Source of the DNA: Caproicibacter sp047833665 | Lineage (GTDB): Bacteria; Bacillota; Clostridia; Oscillospirales; Acutalibacteraceae | DNA length: 64,000 nt | Reading direction: 5' to 3' | Assembly: GCA_047833665.1 (NCBI GenBank) | Contig: CP181261.1 | Coordinates: 310,001 to 374,000, forward strand | Shown: positions 20,388-26,388 of the stretch, piece after piece | Numbering within the stretch: position 1 is the stretch's first letter | Layout of the letters: each line of letters begins with the position of its first letter | Program-made: the position numbers and the translations under genes | Notes under the pieces: model-generated | Databases searched by the model: none | What the model saw: only the letters and a program-made list of their open reading frames with translations | What the model was told of the DNA's origin: nothing

Positions 20388-21021
20388 TAGGATGCTTATA
20401 CGCGGAGCGCGCTCCATCTTTTTCAACGGATTTTTATTCCGCAACCCCGTACTGATTGGCGCACTGGGGATGTATCCGATTGTCGCGGCGGCTTACAGCG
20501 TAAAAAACGCGGCGGCACTTTCTGTTCTGTTTCTCTTGGTTTCCCTGCCGGTTTCGCTTACACTTTGTTTTGCCGGTATGCTGGTGCCGCGTTGGTTTCG
20601 TCCGGCGTTGGTTTTGCTGGCATCGGCGGTGTTTTATATTCCCGCAGGATATCTTACAGATTTGCTTCTGCCCGACTCTGTATCAAGTCTGGGTATGGTT
20701 GCGGGGCTGACGATTTGCAATTCGATTATTTATTCCCGCGCGGAGGAATACGCGCCGGAACATGTGGCGGCTGCAGCTATTTCGGATTCTCTGGGATGTT
20801 CGGCGGGTTTTGCGCTGACTGCGTTTCTTGTTGCGCTGCTGCGCGGGGCGGCCCAAGAAGGATTGTCTTTTCCGGGCGGGTTGGAATTTGCCATGGGCCA
20901 TACGGCAGAGCTTCCGTTTGTGGGCTTTTTGCTGATTGGCTTTTTGGCCGCACTGATTCAGTGGATCAATCGCATAAGGGCGCAGCGCGGTTCAGAGCGG
21001 ATTAAGAGGAGGATGTCGTGA
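20377..21021 (+). CDS. RnfE-like membrane subunit without iron-sulfur cysteines
   Basis: A 214-residue membrane protein of the RnfE/NqrD family with about six membrane segments. The NP-x8-P motif and the RAEEYA segment align with family signatures. The two cysteines that hold the intramembrane [2Fe-2S] centre in known complexes are replaced: the LGLCP position is Tyr33 (LGMYP) and the TNC position is Ser116, with a cysteine two residues earlier (Cys114). I chose the ATG at 20377 after GGGAGGGG; it overlaps the rnfD end by 11 bases. rnfG, normally between D and E, is absent. Confidence 0.83.
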   Translation: MKYNRMLIRGARSIFFNGFLFRNPVLIGALGMYPIVAAAYSVKNAAALSVLFLLVSLPVSLTLCFAGMLVPRWFRPALVLLASAVFYIPAGYLTDLLLPDSVSSLGMVAGLTICNSIIYSRAEEYAPEHVAAAAISDSLGCSAGFALTAFLVALLRGAAQEGLSFPGGLEFAMGHTAELPFVGFLLIGFLAALIQWINRIRAQRGSERIKRRMS

Positions 21022-21611
21022 TGTTTTTGCGAATGTTTTACACGGCTTTCCTTGCGGTCGGTGCGGAGAATCTGTTGTTCTCTGGAGGAGCGGGTTTCAG
21101 CCGAGCGCTTCGCGCTGCACAGCGCCGCGAAAATATAGGAATTTACGCGCTGCTGATCACATGGTTTTCACTGCTTTCCGTCCTCTTTGGACTCTGGTTG
21201 GGTCCGGTGCTTCCGGCTGCTTACGGACCAAAGATGATTTTACGTTCCGCCTATCTGGCGGCCGCGGCCGCTGTAGCTTATTTTATCACGTATGTTTGCG
21301 CGCGCCGTATTCTCCCCGTGCGGTTCATGAAGAAAATTTCCGCATTGTTGGCTCCGGCCGCTGTGAATACTGTCGTTTTGGCAATGCCGTATGTGCAGTG
21401 GTACCTTGCTTTGAAACCGGCAGAGGCGGTGGGATATGCGCTGGGAACAGGTGCCGCGTTTTTTCTGGCATCAGTTGTTTTGTCATATGCGGAGGAAAAA
21501 TGCCGCAATCCGGATATTCCGGCGTCATTTAGAGGGTTGCCTGCTTTGATTTTATATATCGGCATTTTGTCCATGGCGTTTGCAGGTTTTACCGGTTCGA
21601 AAATTATTTAA
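21018..21611 (+). CDS. RnfA-like membrane subunit without iron-sulfur cysteines
   Basis: A 197-residue protein of about six membrane segments in the RnfA/NqrE family. The C-terminal DIPASFRG and LSMAFAGFTG segments match RnfA closely. The conserved LGICPFLGVS region reads LLFSGGAGFS (19-28) and the TNCAVLG region reads VNTVVLA with Thr118, so both cluster cysteines are missing. It overlaps the RnfE-like gene by four bases (ATGA-type junction). rnfB, the ferredoxin-like subunit that normally follows, is absent; a terminator comes next. Confidence 0.83.
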   Translation: MMFLRMFYTAFLAVGAENLLFSGGAGFSRALRAAQRRENIGIYALLITWFSLLSVLFGLWLGPVLPAAYGPKMILRSAYLAAAAAVAYFITYVCARRILPVRFMKKISALLAPAAVNTVVLAMPYVQWYLALKPAEAVGYALGTGAAFFLASVVLSYAEEKCRNPDIPASFRGLPALILYIGILSMAFAGFTGSKII

Positions 21612-21666
21612 TTTAAGTAAGAAACAGCCCATCTTTTCCTGATGGTGATGAGCTGATGGACATCAT

Positions 21667-21712
21667 AAAAAGCCCGACTTTCGAAGAAAGAAAGTCGGGC
21701 TGTCTGTTTTTT
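21667..21712 (+). terminator. Bidirectional terminator after the Rnf-like operon
   Basis: AGCCCGACTTTC (21671-21682) pairs with GAAAGTCGGGCT (21690-21701), flanked by an A-run and a T-run, so it can serve both the operon and the convergent lipoprotein gene. Confidence 0.9.
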
Positions 21713-21721
21713 CGGACGTAT

Positions 21722-22162
21722 TTAATACTTAATTTGTTTGACAAAATTGTCAATTTCATTTTTGTCAGAGACCGTACCTTTGCAGACTAAAAGCGTATGA
21801 TCCAATCGAACCAGTGCGTAATAAATTTCACCGCTTTGCGCAGTGTATTTATTGTAGGCATCCGAATCGATTGTGCTGCCTCCGTCCGATACCGCTAAAC
21901 TCTTTTTTTGAGAAGCGTATTTCTGCTTTGCCGTTATAGCATCTGGAAAAACAGTAAAGATGATTTGTACGTCCGAATCGCTTTTGGATGCCACAAGCGA
22001 TGCTGCATCGGAACCGTAAGATGCGTCCTGCGTTACTTCATATCCGGCGTCTTGAGCAGCTTTTTGAAAATCATCAGCTGAGATCGGGCTGCGGGCGGAA
22101 CAGGCAGTTAACACAGAGGCTATCGCTAAGACAGCGGCTAGAAACCCAACAGCTTTTTTCAT
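21722..22162 (-). CDS. Lipoprotein of unknown function
   Basis: A 146-residue secreted lipoprotein. The signal peptide (1-20) ends in the lipobox LTAC with Cys21. The mature part is about 125 residues of mixed alpha/beta character without a family I recognise. GGAGGT sits seven bases before the ATG. It converges on the Rnf-like operon and appears to be a single-gene unit. Its general plan resembles the lipoprotein at 42203-42721, but I see no convincing sequence identity. Confidence 0.75.
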   Translation of the reverse strand: MKKAVGFLAAVLAIASVLTACSARSPISADDFQKAAQDAGYEVTQDASYGSDAASLVASKSDSDVQIIFTVFPDAITAKQKYASQKKSLAVSDGGSTIDSDAYNKYTAQSGEIYYALVRLDHTLLVCKGTVSDKNEIDNFVKQIKY

Positions 22163-22370
22163 TATGATACCTCCATCTTTGGAAAGCGTTACAGCTTTTT
22201 TGAAATGAAAGAGTTAAAATCATTATAGACCGCTCCCTTTTCGTTTACAAGCCCGCCAATGTGTGCTGCAATAAAATATTTTGAATTTGGCACAGCGGCC
22301 ATCTGCTGCAAAAAAATGGAGTCGAGTTTTCCAAATGCTATGAATTTCCACAAACAACCTTGTTAAATCC

Positions 22371-22400
22371 TGCATAGTAAGCTATTTCCTGCGGATAATA
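22371..22400 (+). promoter_or_regulatory. Candidate sigma-G promoter of spoVT
   Basis: TGCATA (22371-22376) and GATAATA (22394-22400), 17 bases apart, resemble the forespore sigma-G consensus (TGAATA and CATACTA). In Bacillus subtilis spoVT is transcribed by sigma-G. The 200 bases between the lipoprotein gene and this site hold no gene. Confidence 0.5.
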
Positions 22401-22434
22401 TGGATGTAAATCACCACATAGGAGGTAAATCGAT

Positions 22435-22971
22435 TTGAAAGCCACAGGAATAGTCAGAAGAATTGACGACTTGGGTCGTGTTGTTATACCGAAAGAAATA
22501 CGCAGAACTCTGCGCATCCGGGAAGGGGATGCCTTGGAAATTTACACGGATTCGCAGGGAGGAGTCATATTTAAAAAATATTCACCCGTCGGAGAGCTTT
22601 CCACATTTGCCTTCCAATATGCAGAGGTTTTGAGCCGCACAGCGGGCCTGCCTATGTTGATTTGCGACCGAGATCATGTTGTTGCCGCTGCCGGGGTATC
22701 CCGTAAGGAATATCTTGAAAGAAGAGTTGCTCCGGAACTGGAAGAATGTATGCAGTCGCGTCGGACGTTTATCAGCACAGGCAGCGAAAAGCTCCAGCCG
22801 GTGGAAGGAATCGACCGCATGGCGAGCGTTGTTTGCCCTATTTTGGCTTCCAGCGATGTAACGGGGGCCGTTGTTTTGCTGGAAAATGATGCGCAGGAAG
22901 TGCCAAATGAAACCCAAATAAAACTAATACAAGTTGCAGCAGCCTTTCTCGGTAAGCAAATGGAGGAATAA
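22435..22971 (+). CDS. spoVT: Stage V sporulation regulator SpoVT
   Basis: A 178-residue forespore transcription regulator. Residues 1-50 are the AbrB-type DNA-binding domain, nearly identical to known SpoVT (MKATGIVRRIDDLGRVVIPK and RRTLRIREGD). Residues 55-178 form the GAF-like domain with LICDRDHVVAAAG and the end FLGKQMEE. The start is TTG, ten bases after GGAGGT. The last codons lie within a 26-bp sequence duplicated by the insertion sequence downstream, but the gene itself is intact. Confidence 0.96.
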   Translation: MKATGIVRRIDDLGRVVIPKEIRRTLRIREGDALEIYTDSQGGVIFKKYSPVGELSTFAFQYAEVLSRTAGLPMLICDRDHVVAAAGVSRKEYLERRVAPELEECMQSRRTFISTGSEKLQPVEGIDRMASVVCPILASSDVTGAVVLLENDAQEVPNETQIKLIQVAAAFLGKQMEE

Positions 22972-22989
22972 CGCAATCTTTTTTGGATT
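22964..22989. repeat. Left copy of the 26-bp target duplication
   Basis: Bases 22964-22989 are repeated exactly at 24053-24078, directly bordering the insertion sequence on both sides. The copy includes the spoVT stop codon. Confidence 0.93.
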
Positions 22990-24052
22990 TGTAGGTTTGT
23001 CAAACATATTGGACAGTATGGGAATGTAAAAATTCAGAAGGAGACAACCAATGAAGAGGACGCATCGGCATATTATTAGAGCGTCTTAAGTAGATGGAAA
23101 GTTGGTTTTCAAAGTCCGCTAAAGAGTAAAAATGGTGTTTGTCATAAAAGCGTTTTTGGTCTTCGCGATGACTGCGTTCCACTTTCCCGTTGTGCCTAGG
23201 GGTATAAGGACGAATTAACTTGTGCCGGATATGAAGTTTAGCGGCAGTGGCTTCGAACAACGTCAGCAGATGTTTCTTGGAAGGTGAGAAACGGTTGGTG
23301 AATTCAAAACCGTTGTCAGTTTGAACGCATTCTACACGAACGCCGCGCCGGGCAAACCATTCGACAGCTCGTTTTAGAAAGTCAGCAGAAGAGTAAGTAC
23401 TCTGTTCAGGGTACGCTGCCAGAAAACGCAGCCTAGAAAATTCATCAATAGCTGTGTACTGGAAAAGCCGAAGCTCAGGGTTGGCAATACAGCGCTTTGG
23501 AACTACTTTTACATCGATCTGAATGCGCTCTCCGGGATGCGTCATTTGCTCGTATGGCTTTGGCTGATATTTCTTCTTTGGTTTTGATTCTGGGAACATT
23601 CCCATTCGGCGCATTACACGGAACAGACTTTCCGGACATCGTGTGTATCCCCGCTTTTTCAACCGAGACCATAGTTCAATCATACCGAGGTCGGGATTTC
23701 TGCGCCGCATGTCGCGAATCAGCTTTAACTCGGCAGGTGTATGCTGGTTTGGATGACTGTGAGGCCTCCTAGACCGGCAAGCCAACGATTCTAATGTACC
23801 GTCATACCGGGCCATCCAAAAATAGATAAAGGAACGGCTTTTGTTGTATTTTCGGCTTGCACGGCTAACACCGTACTTTTGAGCATAGATCATTAGGGAT
23901 TGCCTAAACTTCATGTCTTGTGTTACACTATTCATGCAGAAATGGGCACTTCCTTTCGGTATGATTTGGTTTGTGTAGCTTTATTTTAACCGATGTGTCC
24001 ATTTCTGTATTTTATTTTTTCTCAACTGTCCAATATGTATTGTAGTCCTACA
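22990..24052 (-). mobile_element. 1063-bp DDE insertion sequence with 26-bp target duplication
   Basis: Terminal inverted repeats of 28 bp start TGTAGG and end CATATTGGACAGT (22 of 28 positions match) at 22990-23017 and 24025-24052. The element holds one transposase gene on the minus strand and is flanked by perfect 26-bp direct repeats. The transposase looks IS481-like, but the long duplication recalls the IS1202 group, for which 24-29 bp repeats are described. It sits between spoVT and the rimP operon promoter. Confidence 0.92.
23000..23935 (-). CDS. IS481/IS1202-like DDE transposase
   Basis: A 311-residue transposase of the integrase-core (rve) superfamily. Residues 10-75 form a helix-turn-helix, and a second basic region follows to about 120. 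The catalytic triad lies in IQIDVKVVP, VQTDNGFEF and HNGKVERSHREDQKRF. The ATG at 23935 has a GGAAG site about 13 bases upstream. The frame is intact, so the element may be mobile. Assignment between IS481 and IS1202 needs a comparison with a curated IS collection. Confidence 0.92.
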   Translation of the reverse strand: MNSVTQDMKFRQSLMIYAQKYGVSRASRKYNKSRSFIYFWMARYDGTLESLACRSRRPHSHPNQHTPAELKLIRDMRRRNPDLGMIELWSRLKKRGYTRCPESLFRVMRRMGMFPESKPKKKYQPKPYEQMTHPGERIQIDVKVVPKRCIANPELRLFQYTAIDEFSRLRFLAAYPEQSTYSSADFLKRAVEWFARRGVRVECVQTDNGFEFTNRFSPSKKHLLTLFEATAAKLHIRHKLIRPYTPRHNGKVERSHREDQKRFYDKHHFYSLADFENQLSIYLRRSNNMPMRPLHWLSPSEFLHSHTVQYV

Positions 24053-24078
24053 AGGAATAACGCAATCTTTTTTGGATT
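24053..24078. repeat. Right copy of the 26-bp target duplication
   Basis: Identical to 22964-22989. With the following bases it restores a GCAATC / GATTGC hairpin (24062-24080), which was probably the original spoVT terminator region. Confidence 0.93.
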
Positions 24079-24082
24079 GCTC

Positions 24083-24111
24083 TTGCAATTTGAATTTTCA
24101 TGTGCTAAAAT
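24083..24111 (+). promoter_or_regulatory. Promoter of the rimP-nusA-infB operon
   Basis: TTGCAA (24083-24088) and TAAAAT (24106-24111) with 17-base spacing. It starts five bases after the target duplication, so the insertion has left it intact. Confidence 0.72.
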
Positions 24112-24135
24112 AGCTAAGGAATAAACGATTGGATG

Positions 24136-24160
24136 AAAGAGTGGGGCAACCCGCTCTTTT
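24136..24160 (+). promoter_or_regulatory. Leader hairpin upstream of rimP
   Basis: AAAGAGTGGG pairs with CCCGCTCTTT around a short loop, followed by a T-rich stretch. Hairpins of this kind are common before rimP in Firmicutes and may act as an attenuator; function not tested. Confidence 0.6.
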
Positions 24161-24184
24161 GTTTGTATAGTGGGGTGAAGTATT

Positions 24185-24682
24185 ATGCCCGGAAAAGTCG
24201 GTAAAGGCGGAGTTGCCGCCGCGGTGCGGAAGTTGGCCCTGCCTTATGCGCAGCAATTGGGACTTTCGCTTTGGGACGTACGGTATGAAAAAGAAGGCGG
24301 CGCTTGGTACCTTAGAATCTTTATCGACAAACCCGGCGGGGTGGGAATCGATGACTGCGAAGCAATGAGCCGTGCGATTGACGGACCGTTGGATGAACTT
24401 GACCCAATTAAAGAACCGTATTGTTTGGAGGTTTCTTCGCCCGGGCTCAATCGGGAACTCAGGCGTGAAGAGCATTTTACAGCTTTTTTGGGTTCCCGCG
24501 TGGCTGTTAGATTAATCCGCCCGCTGCCGGATGGAACACGGGATTTGATAGGAAAACTTGCCGGGTATGCTGATGGCCGGGTAAAACTTACGGCCGACTC
24601 AGAAGAGACGGTCGAAGTGCCTGTTCGGGACACCGCATGGGTGCGTCTGCAGGAGGATGAATTGGAGGAGTATGAGGAATAA
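24185..24682 (+). CDS. rimP: Ribosome maturation factor RimP
   Basis: A 165-residue factor needed for 30S subunit assembly. Family motifs: LALPYAQQLGLSLWDVRYEKEGGAWYLRIFIDKPGG in the first 50 residues, VGIDDCEAMSR, and the SSPGLNRELRR motif near residue 85. The C-terminus is an Sm-like domain with an acidic tail. The ATG at 24185 follows a GGGGTGAAG site. The stop codon overlaps the nusA start by one base (TAATG). Confidence 0.96.
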   Translation: MPGKVGKGGVAAAVRKLALPYAQQLGLSLWDVRYEKEGGAWYLRIFIDKPGGVGIDDCEAMSRAIDGPLDELDPIKEPYCLEVSSPGLNRELRREEHFTAFLGSRVAVRLIRPLPDGTRDLIGKLAGYADGRVKLTADSEETVEVPVRDTAWVRLQEDELEEYEE

Positions 24683-25773
24683 TGAACAGCGAAATATTTG
24701 ATGCCCTGAACCTGCTGGAAAAAGAACGCGGCATTTCGGTCGACTTCATGATTGACCGAATTAAAAAAGCAATTGTAACCGCCTGCAAAAACAGCTATGG
24801 CAACGACGACTGTGTGGTGAACATGGACCCCGCAAAAAGGCTTTTCGAAGTTTACCTGCGTAAAACGGCCGTTGTTGAGGACATAAAGGACACAGGAAAA
24901 GAAATTACACTGGAAAAGGCGCGTGAAATTGACCCCACTGCAGCGGCGGGGGATAAAATTGCCGTTCCGCTGGATACAAAAGGATTCGGCCGTATTGCAG
25001 CGCAAACAGCAAGAAATATTATCCGCCAGGGAATCCGGGACGGGGAACGCGACCGTATGCTCCAAGAGTTTGAGAGCAAGAATAAAGAAATGGTTACCGC
25101 GTTAGTAGAACAGGTGGATCCCCGTACAGGAGCTGCGACGCTGACAATTGGCAAAGCAGAGGCTGTGCTTCCGAAGTCGGAGCAAGTGCCCGGTGAAACG
25201 CTGCGGGAAGGCGACCACATCAAGGTGTATGTGGTGGATGTCAAAGAATCAGAGAAAGGTCCGCATGCGATTATCAGCCGAATCCATCCGGATTTGGTTA
25301 AGCGTCTGTTTGAGGCGGAAGTGCCTGAAATTTACGATGGTACGGTTGAAATTAAGGCTGTTTCCCGCGAAGCCGGTTCCCGCACAAAAATCGCTGTTTA
25401 CAGCCACAATCCGGATGTCGATGCAGTCGGTTCCTGTATCGGCGCAAAAGGAATGCGTGTGAATCGTATCGTGGAAGAATTGGGCGGAGAAAAAATTGAT
25501 ATTGTCCAGTATAGTGAGGACCCAAAGCAGTTTATTGCTTCCGCGCTGTCCCCGGCGAGCGTTGTGGATGTTGTTCCGGCAGAGGACGGTTCCCATGCGT
25601 GCCGGGTTGCGGTTCCGGACGACCAATTGTCGCTGGCAATTGGCAATAAGGGACAAAATGCCCGCTTGGCCGCAAGACTGACCGGATGGAAAATCGACAT
25701 AAAGCCGGAAAGCGGATTTTATCAGGAAACGGCCGACGAATCCGAGACGGACAGCGAATCCGAGGAAGAATAA
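24682..25773 (+). CDS. nusA: Transcription termination/antitermination protein NusA
   Basis: A 363-residue RNA polymerase-binding factor that controls pausing, termination and antitermination. The N-terminal domain (1-125) binds polymerase; S1 follows (about 135-200), then two KH domains with IGAKGMRVNRIVEELGGEKIDIV near 252 and IGNKGQNARLAARLTGWKIDI near 318. It ends in a short acidic tail, the typical Firmicutes length without the C-terminal repeats of E. coli NusA. Start is set by the TAATG junction with rimP. Confidence 0.98.
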   Translation: MNSEIFDALNLLEKERGISVDFMIDRIKKAIVTACKNSYGNDDCVVNMDPAKRLFEVYLRKTAVVEDIKDTGKEITLEKAREIDPTAAAGDKIAVPLDTKGFGRIAAQTARNIIRQGIRDGERDRMLQEFESKNKEMVTALVEQVDPRTGAATLTIGKAEAVLPKSEQVPGETLREGDHIKVYVVDVKESEKGPHAIISRIHPDLVKRLFEAEVPEIYDGTVEIKAVSREAGSRTKIAVYSHNPDVDAVGSCIGAKGMRVNRIVEELGGEKIDIVQYSEDPKQFIASALSPASVVDVVPAEDGSHACRVAVPDDQLSLAIGNKGQNARLAARLTGWKIDIKPESGFYQETADESETDSESEEE

Positions 25774-25808
25774 TCGGATAAGTACAGTTGCCAAAGGGGC
25801 GTGTTACG

Positions 25809-26078
25809 ATGCAGAAACGGAAAGTGCCGCTGCGCATGTGCACAGGATGTGGCCAAATGAAACCAAAGAAAGAACTTGTTCGGGTGGTTAAATCCCCTGA
25901 GGGAGATATTTCCATAGATCTGTCCGGCCGCAAACCGGGACGAGGCGCTTACATCTGCAGAGATATTAATTGCCTGAAATCAGCCCGTAAGGCTAGGCGG
26001 CTGGAAAAGTCCTTTTCGTGCCGGATTCCAGACGATGTGTATGATCGGCTGGGAGAGGAACTGATTGGGGATGGATGA
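25809..26078 (+). CDS. rnpM: RNase P modulator RnpM (YlxR)
   Basis: An 89-residue RNA-binding protein of the YlxR family (DUF448), described in Bacillus as a modulator of RNase P. The conserved RMCTGCGQMKPKKELVRVV and GRKPGRGAYIC segments are present. I prefer the ATG at 25809 to the TTG at 25788 because AAAGGGG lies nine bases upstream. It sits in its standard place between nusA and ylxQ and overlaps the next gene by 14 bases. Confidence 0.93.
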   Translation: MQKRKVPLRMCTGCGQMKPKKELVRVVKSPEGDISIDLSGRKPGRGAYICRDINCLKSARKARRLEKSFSCRIPDDVYDRLGEELIGDG

Positions 26079-26373
26079 CAAACAGCTTTCTCTGCTTGGA
26101 CTTGCAAGGCGGGCAGGAAAGCTCAGTTTGGGAAGCGATGCTGCACGGGAAGCAGCGCTTGGCGGGTGCCCGCTGATTCTTTTCGCGGCCGACCTCTCTC
26201 CCCACACGGTACGCAAAGTTAGTGCTGCTGCGGCCAGGGGCAAAACAAAAACGGTAACGCTGCATGCAGGAATGGATGAAATCGGCGCTGCCATTGGTAA
26301 ACGGACGGGGGTCATCGCGGTTCATGATATAGGATTTGCAAAAAAGCTGCTCGCGCTGAACGCGGAAGATTGA
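26065..26373 (+). CDS. ylxQ: L7Ae/L30e-family ribosomal protein YlxQ
   Basis: A 102-residue kink-turn RNA-binding protein of the L7Ae/L30e/Gadd45 family. LLGLARRAGKLSLGSDAA at the start and DIGFAKKLLALN at the end match YlxQ. The TTG at 26065 has AGAGGA five bases upstream; an ATG at 26071 is a possible alternative. It overlaps rnpM and precedes infB, the usual operon position. Confidence 0.9.
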   Translation: MGMDDKQLSLLGLARRAGKLSLGSDAAREAALGGCPLILFAADLSPHTVRKVSAAAARGKTKTVTLHAGMDEIGAAIGKRTGVIAVHDIGFAKKLLALNAED

Positions 26374-26388
26374 GGAGGATTTGATACT

